A stretch of DNA of 64,000 nt from Dacryopinax spathularia (taxonomy: Eukaryota > Basidiomycota > Dacrymycetes > Dacrymycetales > Dacrymycetaceae). A program made the position numbers and the translations under genes. Under the pieces are notes generated by a model. That model searched no databases, was not told the origin of the DNA, and saw only the letters and a list, made by a program, of their open reading frames with translations. Shown here piece by piece: positions 42,444 to 53,841 of this stretch. Location of the stretch: contig JBBPFI010000013.1 of assembly GCA_037974965.1 (NCBI GenBank), forward strand, positions 372,001-436,000, written 5' to 3'. How positions within the stretch are numbered: position 1 is the first letter of the stretch; each line of letters starts with the position of its first letter.

Positions 42444-43987
42444 CGTTGTGGCAAGGGGATAGTGACGACCGGATTCAAAGAGTGTTGGGGCGGGGACAGG
42501 TCTGGTACCGGGACCTAGGTCGCGCGCTCCGGAGTGTTGAGTGACCTGTTCCCCCTATATTTAGGAGTAAAGAGGTATACGAGGTATCGTAGCCAGGGTG
42601 CCGATAAGCAATATCGGTCGCGCCGGTAGTTACGTTTGTAGTAGGGTTGATAGTAGTAGTAATGAAGTTGGTTAAGTAGTAATGAGAGTGAAGACCGATA
42701 CGCGATATCGGACTTAGGCGCCAAGGATAAGGAACGGTAAGAGATGCCTTTCTCACTAGGGCGAAAGCCCTGAACTATTATAGTACAAAAAGTCCGAAGT
42801 CCGATAAGCGGACTCCGGTTATAACGGCGGGTGCATATACGAATATAAGGGACGTTTATTACCTATACTGTACCATCCAGCGTAGGTGCGCAATACCCGA
42901 TTTGGTAGTTGCTTCCGCGGAAGCAAGCGGAAGCGGATTAAGTGCGCACTTTGGCTGCCCGCTTGGTGACCTTGAGCACTTATGGCTGGTCGGAGCACAG
43001 AAATTGAACTTAAAATGGAATTTGAAATGGGATAATCTGCTTCCGTTGAGTTGGTGATCCGCGCACTGCGTTTCAAGGGGTGGTGACAAGGACGAAAGTG
43101 CGCAGTAGAGGCCCACGGTGACCGGTGACCCTGCGCACCTTCGCTGGATGGTACAGTATCGGCTATCGGATGCCGAAAATTACGGCACGCAGCACATGAG
43201 GCGACTGGGTAGAATGTGACATGCAGCTTTCACCATCATGGATGATGTATGGGTCGTCAAGCCAATGCGAGTGTTAGGATCATATATGAGTACGGATATC
43301 AAAAACTATTTTGGTGTATCGTGGCCAGTGCCAGGTGTTGGCGCAGGACGGTGTCTTGACCTGGACCACCCAAGCGAGCTGCCGCGATCGGAGTACTTGA
43401 AGCTGCAGAAGGCCAGGAAGACATCGCCTGGGCTGGTTTGGGTTGAGGAAGGCGTTGGTCGTTTTTATAGAAGGGGCGATCCCACGCCGCCAGCGGAGGG
43501 TCGACCGATCCCGAGACTGCTGTTAAGATGAACGCTGGCGAGAACGCGCAGCTCGAGCTCGAAGGAGAGTTGGACTTAGTCAAGGTTGACGAGTTGGGGG
43601 TAAGAGCATCAGCGTTCTTGGGAAGAAGTGCTTGTACAGAAGAAGAATGCGCAGCTGAAGAAGTGCGAGTAAGGCGTAGGTGACGAGGGGGGATGGTGGT
43701 CGGGACGATGGTTGGGAGGTGGTTGGGCCAAGGGTTGGCGTCCGCAAGTCCCGGGAGCAGCCTCGCAGCCGTTCTGCACGCTCCATTGTTTCAAAAGAGA
43801 CTGTGGTGTCTCAGAGTGTCATTGGCTGGTGTTCAGTTATAACGCATCCAATTGAAGAACCGGGAGGTATGGGGGCGAGCTATTCTACAAGCCTATATGC
43901 GCATGGTATGACAAAGAGTGAAACGAAGGGAGCCGAAGTGGGTATTTGCAGAACGGGAGACAGAGAGGGCTACACCACCTATTTGCG
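42444..43987. other. K4-K5 intergenic region with MITE
   Basis: Contains the MITE at 42868-43156 and, at 42,540-42,740, AT-rich DNA with GTAGTAGTA-type short repeats. A 97-codon open frame at 43238-43531 has no recognisable domain and is not called. Confidence 0.5.
42868..43156. mobile_element. 289-bp MITE with TA target duplication
   Basis: Terminal inverted repeats of 25 bp: CTGTACCATCCAGCGTAGGT continuing GCGCA at the left, and its complement at 43132-43156 with a single mismatch. Both ends are flanked by TA (42866-42867 and 43157-43158), the target site typical of Tc1/mariner-type elements. The interior has no coding capacity, so it is a non-autonomous element. It contains several GTGCGCA-like words. 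Confidence 0.82.
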
Positions 43988-45134
43988 CTAGGCTGGTAAC
44001 CCGGCATACTCTCGCATTTCGCTTTCTTGTCTCCAAGAGGAGCGCTCCAGAACGTACAACGCTGTGAAAGATGATGTGAAGATCTCTGCCCAAGGCGCGT
44101 CCTCTTCCACTCGCTTCTTGACCCATTTAGCGATAGTCGGTACTTCCTCAATCTGTCGGAGGCACTCCATAGTCCCCGAGAGATCATCGAGGACGGTCGC
44201 GTCACTCTCCCAGTCGTCATCTGGCGTTGAAAGCGGAGCTGAGAAGGCAAAGTCGAGGATAACGAAGAACCCTGGGTTGTTTACGGGTCGTAGCACGTTC
44301 TTGCCTCGTAGATCTCTGTGTACCAGGCCGCGGAGATGGAGCTCGTGAACTTCAAGGAGGAGCGTTTCCATCTAGATACCAGCGCTTGATGAATTCCTGA
44401 CCGAGCAGCGCAAATTACAGAACTCACCTCCTGCTCGCGTTTGGCTACCTCGGCGGGCGACTGGCTGCTGGACAGCCGCCCAATCTCTTGCCAGCGGCCG
44501 CCCGTCGATATACTCCATAACATGGCCGCATACCTGCTCTCCGCAGGGAAGCATGAACTGTGTGGCGGACCATCAGCACATACAGAAGAGGGTGATTGAT
44601 GAGACGTACATCGTAAAACCCATATGAATGCGGTATCATCGTGCCCTGCAAGGTAGCGAGCGCCCGATATGCCCAGTGTTCGCCGCTCACCAATCTCTCT
44701 GCCGTCCAGAAATTGCCCTCCTGGTAGTCTTCCCATTTGGGCGCAGGAAACAGGCTCTCTTGAAAGAGCTTCAGGACGATCCTATTCGGGTGTCGAACAG
44801 GTTCTTCCACCCCTACGAGCTCTCCGAGCCATACTTGGCACCAACTCTCGCCTACTCCACTGAGCTGCTCCAGCAGCCTGAGCTGCTCCAGCAGCCTGAG
44901 CTGCCACTCGACTGACGGGTGGAAGGGCGGCAAAGCTGGACGAGGTGGGAATGAGACCCAAGGGAGGTGAGAGTCGGACGAAACATCGGCAGTGACGGCC
45001 GGAAGAGGATGTTCAATCGAAGTTGCATGTAGTGGTGTAAGATAGGTGTCAGGCTTTAGTGGTCGCTCACGAGCTTCGACATTCGAATGCCGCCAAGCGT
45101 CGTAGTAAGTGTCAAAATCTGCCTCAGCTTGCAT
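43988..45134 (-). pseudogene. Kinase-like K5, frameshift and DFA in place of DFG
   Basis: Closest to K1. Begins MQAEADFDTYYDAWRHSN. The N-lobe has ESWCQVWLGELVG and IVLKLFQESLFPAPKWEDYQ, then YRALATLQGTMIPHSYGFYD. Exon 2 reads LPCGEQVCGHVMEYIDGRPL and ARDWAAVQQ. The conserved continuation SPAEVAKREQE is in another frame, so a small indel lies near 44,455-44,475. The splice to METLLLEVHELHLRG uses the second frame. The catalytic loop VHRDLRGKNVL is intact, but the metal site reads LDFAFSA. The Gly-to-Ala change may weaken activity. A doubled peptide LRLLEQ before the N-lobe comes from an 18-bp tandem repeat. The gene is probably non-functional unless the frameshift is a sequencing error. Confidence 0.75.
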
Positions 45135-45611
45135 TGCGGAGGTACAAACGAAAGATGGGAGGACAACGCCTAGGAAGAGATGAAGCCAAAGCCCGGGGTA
45201 GAGCGCCGACCGCGGGCGCCTTTGATAGAACTAACAGATGACCAGAGCACGTATCAATACCCAAGCTCATTAGATCCAGGGTGAGAGCAAGTGAGTGGAG
45301 TGTCGAAAGGTTGGAGGCTATCCCAGAGAGAACATGGTGGACGAGGAGACGGCCATCTGTTCACGACGCGCTTTTCGGGGGACAGATTTGAGCTGTCGGC
45401 TCCGCGACTCCGATGGGGGACGAATGGACGCGACCGGTCCGTATGTCCTCCTCGTCTACATTATCCCCCATGCTCCGCTAAACTCACACATTCATAGCTT
45501 GTGCGGCGAGACGGGGAGAACATCTGCGAATGTATGCAGCCCAATATGGATGAAGTGGCATTTGTCGGTAAGTATCGCGTCTGAGGAATATCTTCGATCT
45601 CCGATATTGCG
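45135..45611. other. K6 3' flank, duplicated at K2
   Basis: The stretch around 45,300-45,460 is similar to 17,780-17,960 downstream of K2. No gene. Confidence 0.6.
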
Positions 45612-46798
45612 CTAGGTGGAAATTTCTTCCTCCACTGTCACATACATACCACCCCCACTCCCCTCCCGCCTGCGTATGCGCTCCGCCTCATTTTCATATC
45701 GCTTTTCGTACTCAGCTGCACGCGCTTCCATGTAAGTCCATCGCTTTATACGGCCCCAAGCTTTCACGACCAAAGGATTTCCGGCTTCGAGCTGCTGAAC
45801 GAAGAAAGCATGTACGCATCGACAGTCGTGTATTGCGCGAAGGCAACCCAATAGGCCTTGTATATCAGTGATCGCGTAGACAGCAACAGCTTCAGGGGGG
45901 CTAGCTCGGCCAAAATCGATAAAGACGAAGCTGTCGGGATCATCACGCAGCTGCAGAATGTTCTGCTTTGAAATGTCGCCGTGATGTACACCATGGAGGT
46001 TGAAGGAAGTAATGGCGTCAAGCAGGTAGGATATCTGTATTCCTGTCAGAAAGGGGGAGAAGACCACATAGAGAGGTTGAATCTTACCCAGCGAGATCTC
46101 CGTTCGTAGGCGTCCGGCCTGTACCACGAGCCATCCAGCATGGCATTGTAGTCTCTCTCTAAGGGCGAACCATTGATAAACTCCATGACATGACCGCACA
46201 CTGTCTGACCGCAGGGCAAGAGAAACTAATGCCGATTAGAGCTCTTTCCGACCTTTTGGACAACCATGGTGCTCACGTTGAAGAACCCGTAAGACCAGGG
46301 CAACAACGTGCCTTGGAAAGCATGCAGTGCCTCATACCCCCACGCCTCGCGAGCACTCTGCATGACCGCCGACCATTCGTCGTACTCAGTATCTCGGAGC
46401 TCGCGCGGATGAGGAAAGAGTGATTCCTGGAAGAGCTTGACGACCACTTGCGGACACCGTGCGGCAGCTGCCTGCTCGTTCGTTCCTGGACGCAACCGCG
46501 CCAGCCATATTTGGGACCAATAGCCCTCACCCGCCCTCAGAGGTGCTTCCAATTTGATGGACGCGTCCATCGAGAACAAAGCCGAAGCGTGAAGTGATGG
46601 CCGTGGCGGAGAGGGAGATGCTGTCGGCAGCGGAGAAGGGTGACGTCTCTCGGTGGCAGGATATAGCTTAGGTAAAGGGCTCTTGTCGATGGGACGAAGG
46701 ACATCCGAGGGTTGCAGAGGAATATGCAGAGCGGCAGCATGGTCAATCTCCCATCTGGATATGTAGTCTTCGTCCACATATTCGTAGTCCACGGTCAT
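45612..46798 (-). CDS. Kinase-like protein K6 (HGD type)
   Basis: Paralogue of K2 within a duplication that includes both flanks. Starts MTVDYEYVDEDYISRWEI. The N-lobe has GYWSQIWLARL and VVVKLFQESLFPHPREL. It continues REAWGYEALHAFQGTLLPWS and LPCGQTVCGHVMEFINGSPL, then RDYNAMLDGSWYRPDAYERR. The catalytic loop is VHHGDISKQNILQLRD and the metal site IDFGRAS. The C-terminal helix is highly charged (AEYEKRYENEAERIRRR), ending in a Gly-rich turn and EEEIST. Introns at YGFFNV and RRSRW are in the same places as in K2. About 350 residues, intact. An ATG further up (46861) is in frame and cannot be ruled out. Confidence 0.85.
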
Positions 46799-47499
46799 CG
46801 CACTGGGATGATCAACCTCCAGGTTATGTCCTAGACGTGATCGGGAGCCTGGATAATTCATCGAGTGCCTCGAACGTCTCCAGTATCAGAGATCCAGGGC
46901 CGAAGGGAAATGTGATTGAAGAACATTGCGCGAGCGTAGGGGAGAGTTTAGGACGAAGCGTGTGAGCAGCGTGCTGTGTGGTCGTCGTGATAGAAGAGTT
47001 CTTGATCCGGTGGCGGTGCATTGTACAATTCACCGGTTTATACATCAGTGTGCATCGACTTGCAGTAACCAGGCTACGATTCTGATGTCATCCAACGGAT
47101 GTAATTCTGATGTCATTCGAAAGATGGGCGGACAACGCCTGGACGCGGACATCAGCCACTAGATTCAGTGGACGTTATGGCAACTACGGCGAGACTGTGC
47201 TTGAATCAGCCGGCAGACGGGAGTCTTCTCGCATCTCGTCCTCTTGCGACCAGGTGCTTTGATCCAGAGTGTGAAGGGAAATGGGGAGTCGTAAAACTCC
47301 TGGTCCAGGGAGGATGCTTAGCAATCCAATGTTTGGGCCCTTTCGCCAGTCTACTCCGGAGAGGTGTTGAAGGATTCGCACGTTATTAGGAGAACGATAT
47401 TGGAGACGACAATTGGGAGCAAAGTATATTTCTGATTACTATTAGTACTTCCGTCCGTCATCCGGCCCTCCGGGTCGGGAGAGGTCGATGATCATCCGA
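46799..47499. other. K6 promoter copy and K7 3' flank
   Basis: The stretch 46,850-47,095 is a near copy of 19,290-19,545 (upstream of K2). The remainder shows no gene. Confidence 0.65.
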
Positions 47500-48678
47500 C
47501 TAAAGGGTGTCACCGTCAACATCCGGAAGGGGTTCCGGGACTATCTCTGCCCAATATCCGCTCACGCTCACTCCTGCCTCTTCCCTGAGTTCCTCCTCAT
47601 TCGACTCAGCCGCCTCCTCGATTTGTTCTAGTACTGCTTCGAATATGTCCATCCAGGGAACATTGTTCCCCCGGCATTCCTTCAGCCATCGAACAACCTC
47701 CGTACATTCTTCAATCTCTTGTAGGCATTCCTTTGCTCCGCGCATGTCGTCGTAAATCGAGCCAGGGCCCGTCGGTGCCATGACCGGATCGTAGATTGCC
47801 GTCGCATTTCCAAAGTCGATGATCACGAAGGCGTCCGGAGAGCTTGTAGAAACGATAACGTTGTTTCGGCTCAGGTCTCGATGTACAACGCCGCGTTCAT
47901 GTAGTGCGTGCACGCATGCCATGAAACACTCCATCTGACACTCATGAGTACCCGAACCCCTTTACGAAGGATATAGATGTAGCATACCCGTTGTGTACGC
48001 TTCTCTTTTTGCTCGGGGGAGCGCCACAAGGGATGCGCCATAGCATCCCAGTCTCTTGACAGGGGCGCACCTTCAATGAACTCCATCACATGCCCGCACA
48101 CGGTTTCTCCACAGGGAAGTACAAACTACGCAGAGGGTCATTTCCCGGTGCCTCGGTTAAAATTGGGAACGTACGTCATAGAAACCATATGAATGCGGCA
48201 ACGGGCCGCCTTGCAAGTCGTACAGGCTAGCATACGCCCAGGACTCCGTGTGAGAGAGCAGCACAGCGCTTGGGCGATTGTCGATAGCGTAGTCCACCCA
48301 CTCTGGAGGGGGAAAGAGGCTCTCTTGGAATACCTTGATGGCGAGTTTGGGGGCAGTGATGGGGGCCTGGCTGCTTTCGGTTACAAGTTCGGCAAGCCAA
48401 ACTTGGCACCAGCTCTGGCCGGGACGGTCTACTCGACCGAGGAGCTTGAAGGAAAAGGTAGAAGGCAGAGACAGGCGTGCACGAGAGACAGGGGGAGGTG
48501 ATAGTAGCACAGGTGACCGGGAGGCATCGATAATGTTGAAGCCGAGAATGTTCGCGTGGTCAAAACGGGTCGGGGTGGATGGGATAAGATGGAAGCCCGA
48601 AACCAGGGGTCTCCGCACAGCCCGCTCGTTTGCAGCAGACCATCTGTTAAGATAGACGTGATACGGAATGTTAGGCAT
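47500..48678 (-). CDS. Kinase-like protein K7 (HRD type)
   Basis: Begins MPNIPYHVYLNRWSAANERA, nearly the same as the K9 start, which fixes ATG 48678. The N-lobe has GQSWCQVWLAELV and LAIKVFQESLFPPPEWVDY. The next block is SWAYASLYDLQGGPLPHSYG. Exon 2 reads LPCGETVCGHVMEFIEGAPL and SRDWDAMAHPLWRSPEQ. The catalytic loop is VVHRDLSRNNVIV and the metal site IDFGNATAIYDP. The C-lobe has GAKECLQEIEECTEVVRWL. All canonical catalytic residues are present. There are two introns, after YGFYDV and after RTQR. About 350 residues. It has the best-preserved active site of the K7/K8/K9 set. Confidence 0.86.
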
Positions 48679-49289
48679 ATTCGCGGTCAAGAGAGCGAGA
48701 AACTGGTGGTTCTGTGGGACGAGGCAGAAAGAGAGTGCGCAGAAGTGCAGAGTCCCTGTGAGTAGTACGTAGGAGGCTGTAGTTGTCTCCAAGAGAGTGT
48801 GACTGTGCCCATCGAGCAACGTTCAGGTTGCAACGCGCTGCTTGTCGCAGCTTCCAGCATAGTAGGAAGATGGCCACATCGCTGAGCAGAGCCGTGTATT
48901 CGATCGACCACACTGCGAAAGAGGACGACAGACGGTTGGGTGTCACCCGGGAGAGACACGTACACGATTGGGCTTACATAATCGTATATGCTGTCCCCAC
49001 CCTACGCTTTGAGCTTTGTCCCTCTCCTGGGTCTTCTACGCCTCTCAATCTAGAACACTACCCGATACGCAGGCGACCATAGCACCGCATTCGCAGAAGT
49101 CCAATGGTGACACGTGCCCGTTCAAGCATGGGGGAGCTGGATGGGGTAATCGCCGCATCGTCCACCGCGACAAAAGAGCAAGCGGAAGGTGCCCCTGCAT
49201 GACCGCATCACAATCGGGCGGAGATTCACGGTGCGCCATTGTCAATGACGCCATACTTGGAATGAGCTCACTGCAAGATCTGGGAAGAC
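48679..49289. other. Region upstream of ALDH remnant, duplicated at 63 kb
   Basis: The stretch 48,985-49,289 resembles 63,075-63,357 in front of the other ALDH copy. The part at 48,790-48,870 resembles 56,330-56,400 near K9. No separate gene recognised. Confidence 0.55.
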
Positions 49290-49930
49290 GGAGTTTGAGG
49301 CTCAAACAGATGACATCGCTTGTGAATTGTCCGAACAAATGGGTCGACGACCCATCAGACGTGCGGCGAGTGAGGTCCGCGGGATTGCGCATTGCTCGAG
49401 CGGGCAGCGTACCTGCTCTCTATCTCCGAAGGGTGCCTGAGAGACGTCGACCTACGCGCGAGCGGCAACCCTGGGTTCCATCGGTACAAACCTTGGGTAT
49501 TGTTGTCATTATCTCACAAGGGAAGTAAGCGCAGTCGCCGCTTGCTGCGCAGGGAGACATGCTCACGCCTGAGCCGCAGTTCTCCCTATCTGGTGATGGC
49601 TAACTCCGTTCTTTCCGCTCTTATCGCTGGAAGTAGCGTTCTTATCAAGGCCGCTCCCCGCCGACCACTCGATCCCTGCTGCCCGATTATACACATCCAT
49701 TCCTCTCTGGCGCTACGCGCGCTCGCCGCGGTGCACATGCTCGTCAATTTCATCGCACGACCTCTCTTCCTAAGGAGAAAGCTGTGCAGAGGCCGCGGGT
49801 TTGCCAAATGAGAGAAATATCGGGACGGATCCGAAGGGCGTAGGTTTGCTGACGGAGGGGAGGACCCGGCAAACATCCGGCGAGACGTGAATTCGGCGTA
49901 CCGAGTCGAGCAGCCCCATGGATGGTGCAC
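49290..49930 (+). pseudogene. Decayed aldehyde dehydrogenase copy
   Basis: Fragments in different frames match the ALDH at 63358-64000. They are TDDIACELSEQMGR, then ERAAYLLSISEGCLRDVDL, then YLVMANSVLSALIAGSSVL and LVNFI near the end. Several stops and shifts separate them. The PWNY region and the FTGS and ELGGK motifs are destroyed. It is a dead copy of a duplicated unit. Confidence 0.78.
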
Positions 49931-50593
49931 TGCTTCATTTCGGTCAGAGCTGTTATGATATGGAGCTACACTGTCCGCATTTCAACCCACCGGTGGCTGG
50001 GAAGCTCTCCCGATAACAGCGACTCACTTTAAGGGGAAAACGGCCCGACTGGCCCAATTTGGACTCGCCCGCGCCGCCCTTCATCCCACGCAGCCTGCAA
50101 GTGGTTCCCAGACGATCTAGCGATGGAAACGGTGATTGGCAACCGGTTAGAATATCTGGATTTGGCATGGGGATGGACAGGGTGGGGGAATCAGGAAGAG
50201 GCGTGACTCTGAGCCGGTTTTTGATACGTGGCCTCATGCCCATTTGTCTGTTCCCCTCTGGAGGACTGTCTGAGGAACCATGCATGTTTCGATGGAGACC
50301 CCTGTTTCCGATGCTGCAGCCTGCGCAGGTAGCCCCTTTGCCTCGCAAAAGTGCAGGGTGTTACAGTAGCCTCCGCCATTATGTGAAGCTGAGCGACGCG
50401 GTCTCAGACGCGGTAACCGGAAATGGATGAGAGATGATTCGTTTTCTCTAAATATATGTCGATGCCATAGCGAACGGATTCCGGAAGACCACACCGATAT
50501 GGAAAGGTTGCTTGTATTAACCCGTACGACACATTGACAGCTCCGACCAGGAGAGCCGCTCAGCAGCTCGTCCCCTGTGAGGCGCCTAGGTAA
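49931..50593. other. Intergenic region before K8
   Basis: No gene or repeat recognised. Confidence 0.4.
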
Positions 50594-51729
50594 CTACAGC
50601 AGTCCTGCCTCCTCCTGCATTTCTTCCTCAGCAACATCAGCCGTAGATTCCCAACGATTGATCCGATATATCGTGCCAAAAGTCGTCTTCCACGGAGCAT
50701 CTTCAAATCGGCGCTGCAACCAGCGGATTACAGCCCCACACTCGTCAATCTCATCTAAACATTCTCGCGCCCCCGGCGCATCGTCAGATGGAACGCCATT
50801 CCCAGAAGGTGACTTGTCCTCATCGTACATCAAAGTAGCGTTTCCGAGGTCCAGAATCACGTAGGAACCCGCGCGCTTGGGAACCACCAGGACATTCACG
50901 GGTCGGAGGTCTCGGTGTACGACGCCGCGAAGATGAAGAGAGTGGACACGGGTCATGAAGAGCTCCATCTGAATCGTATTCAGCTATGAACGCTCCCTAG
51001 ATACTTGGTAGGACGAAAGTGACGTGCCTTCTTTTCGCGTTTTTCTCGAGCCGCGACCGAGCGCCACTTGGGCTCGTCCATGGCGGCCCAATCTCTAGCG
51101 AGGGGTTTGCCGTCGATGAACTCCATGACATGGCCGCAGACTGTTTCACCACAAGGAAGAAGAAACTGCATGAGAGTCAGTGTTCACCATATCCTTCGAC
51201 ATATCTGAACGTAAGTCCTCACATCGAAGAAGCCGTAGGAGTGCGGAATCACGGAACCCTGAAGGTCGTAAAGAGATCGGAACGCCCAGGATTCCCGATG
51301 GGCGAGAACGGCGGCCGTAGGACGTAGACCCAGGATATAGTCAAGTTCTTCAGGAGTGGGGAAAAGGCTTTCTTGATACAGTTTGATGGCCACTGGCACG
51401 TCTGCTTGCTCGGGAGAGCCGGTGGCAACCTTGGCGAGCCAGACTTGGCACCAGCTCCGCCCCTCAATGCTGATGGGACTGATTATCGTGACACCAGTGT
51501 TTGAGATTCGGGCCGGTGTTGCCTGGGCGGCTCGATGAGGCTCGATGGGCTCGAAACGATCTGCAAAGCCAAAGACAGAGAATCCCAGGGTTTCTTGATA
51601 GGAGAACGCTGTTGGAGATGTGGGGGTAAGTGTGGTTCCCTCCTGCAATGGTGTCTCTGTTGCTCGTCGGTTGGCCCGTCGCCATCTGCGCTCGAAAGTG
51701 CTGAAATCTAGTTGTCCCTTATCGGTCAT
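50594..51729 (-). CDS. Kinase-like protein K8 (HRD, DLG)
   Basis: Begins MTDKGQLDFSTFERRWRRAN. The N-lobe has GRSWCQVWLAKVA and VAIKLYQESLFPTPEELDY. Next come SWAFRSLYDLQGSVIPHSYG and LPCGETVCGHVMEFIDGKPL, then ARDWAAMDEPKWRS. The catalytic loop is VVHRDLRPVNVLVV and the metal site LDLGNATLMYDED, where Leu replaces Phe of DFG, a change tolerated in many active kinases. The C-lobe has GARECLDEIDECGAVIRWL. To keep frame, the second intron (50969-51027) needs a GC donor (AAG|GCACGT). The first uses GT. About 345 residues. Related to K7 and K9. The E1 gene follows upstream on the other strand. Confidence 0.85.
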
Positions 51730-52198
51730 GAGGCTCAGTGAATGTTTCGATTGTGCTCAGTAGGGAGAGATATGAAGGAAAAGGCGGGCACGACAGATCC
51801 CTCATGCGGTGTGAAGGTTCCCTGAGAGATGAAGACGGAACCAAAGCTCGTGCAGGGCCGTAACTTGAAGCTCCTTTTCCCTATACGATTTACAGTAAGC
51901 GCCTCTCTCGATTTCATAGCCTTTGACTCCCCTATGAGGCAGTACATCCCAACATCAGGGGGAAGGGCATCACTTCGACCGAGGTATAGAAGTTAATTTC
52001 TCTTGCACTGTGGCATGATGGCGCACCGCCGATTGCCAGCACTACTGCGGAGGAAGTCCTCTCCCTTTTGTGCTCAGCCTGTCGCCTCACTGCATCGCCT
52101 CATGCTGCCGAACATCGGGTCAAAACGGAGGATGGAGGTGTATTGCGAGATTGCTATTGCGTTCTTCAGGAATAAATACACCAACACGAGTCCCCACC
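51730..52198. other. Divergent upstream region of K8 and E1
   Basis: Shared promoter space of K8 (-) and E1 (+), which start 470 bases apart. K9 and E2 are arranged the same way 6 kb further on. Confidence 0.5.
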
Positions 52199-53841
52199 AT
52201 GGACAGCAAGAAGCAAATGGCACCCCTCGCCCCTCAACCAGCGAACCCCAGCCCTTCTCGTCCCGAAGCGGACGGCCCTGAAGAGCGGCACTGGGAGCCT
52301 GGAGACCTCCGCGACTTCCTTGCCCATGACCTCTCACCGGTCAGTGGTACGCTCGATAGAGACCCAGTGTTGAAAGCCGTCGCTCCCGCTCTTGGAAGAT
52401 CGTCCGTCCTGTTCGGCTCTGCTGTTAGTATGGCCATCCCGGACAATGTAACAGCCCGAATCCAGGAGAGTCTTCTTCCGAACAACGCATCTGAGGCCTT
52501 GCTGGTCCCAGCCCGCTGCTTATATCGGGATATGCAATTTGTACCACAGGAGATGGCGAGTGAAGGCGATGCTGTGTAAGTAAAGGTCTCTCTTGACCTT
52601 CCTTATACAGATATCCTGACGTACACATACCACAGTGACTTGATGGCATCAAACGTCTTGCTCAAAATGCTCAAGCCTCTGAATGACATCCTCCGGTACT
52701 CGCACAAACTATCCAAAGGGCTCGGAGAACCTTGGACAGTACAGCTTCGGGCGCAAGTTAATTCTCCAGGAGGTAGGGGAATCGCAGCGCACGTCACACT
52801 GAGGGTCGTATGTTGACTATGATGCAGCCCAAGGGGACCACGTCTATGTCCTTGTTCCACCGCAAGTGGCATATAAGCCGGTGCGCAAGTTTACGACGAC
52901 AACTGCAGAGGCAGGGCCCACTGGGATGGCCAAGTTGGACACTCAGTATGCACTTCTTGTTGTCGAAGAGAAGGTGAGCCCGGCAGCAGTGGTAGCAAAA
53001 GGAGGGATTGGCCGACCACTTCATCCAGAGACGGGGTCATGTTCCCAAACTGCTTAAGAGAGCGAAAACGTCTTGGACAGAGAGCGCAACCATGGTCGAT
53101 CTTGGTACTGTGCAAGGACGAAGGAGTTTCGTCAGGAACACATATGCACAGCTGTTCAAGTCAGTTTCACGCCCGCTTTTGCTTCGATGACAATTGTTGA
53201 CTTATTCTCTTTTGCACAGGTACAGCGAAGCGTACAAATGCACGCGCCTCCTCCTCACAGATTATACCTTCGCCTACGGTATTCAACTCGAGCATGTTGT
53301 CTCACCCAAGACTGAGGAACAATTGAAGGCCAGCGCGAGGCAACGACAGGACGGAGTCCCCAACCCCGAGTTCCTCTTTTATCACTGGCTGTCCTTGAAC
53401 ATACGCAGGGACATCTTATTCCTTTGCGTCGCCGGCTTCTATGAGCTTGGAATCCTTAATAACCACCCGGGAGTATCCAAAGATTGGAGAACACCTGAGG
53501 CGCTTTTGGTCTCCCTTTCAACCCGCATTCTCCCGCGTCTGCATGCACTCGGTGCAGACTCCGAGGAAATACTCCTGCAAAACGTGTGGCACCAGCATCG
53601 TGAAGCGGTGTCTCTCACATATCCTGCAGTGAGCGATGAGGTGACGGAGAAACTGGCCATTGTGACCTCCTTACTTCGCCGTCAGACAACTCGCCAGAAC
53701 GACTCCAGCACAAGCCCATCCCCCAATCAAAGCCCTCCCGGGAGCGGCAGTGACTCCGACTCTTCAACGGAGACTGGGCAAACATCGCTCAAGGTACCCC
53801 GACGCCGGCAGCCGCGCCTCCGAGTGCAAGAATCTCAATGA
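52199..53841 (+). CDS. E1: ExK-motif protein, PD-(D/E)XK nuclease-like candidate
   Basis: Multi-exon gene of about 450 residues. The N-terminal half has SMAIPDNVTARIQESLLP and LLKMLKPLNDILRYSHKL, then VQLRAQVNSPG. A candidate core strand YALLVVEEK ends at a splice site and continues RRGHVPKLLKRA. Next is QLFKYSEAYKCTRLLLTDYT, then FLFYHWLSLNIRRDILFLCV. The tail is Ser/Pro/Asp-rich and basic. A hydrophobic strand ending in E-x-K followed by a helix, an earlier acidic cluster (GSYVDYDAAQGDHVYVLV) and a later LLLTDY strand resemble the PD-(D/E)XK fold in fungal conflict proteins. This is inference from pattern. E2 is its paralogue with the same exon joints. Confidence 0.7.

Noticed and set aside
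43238-43531. 97-codon frame beginning MDDVWVVKP
   Set aside because: Composition looks protein-like, but there is no domain, paralogue or splice evidence.
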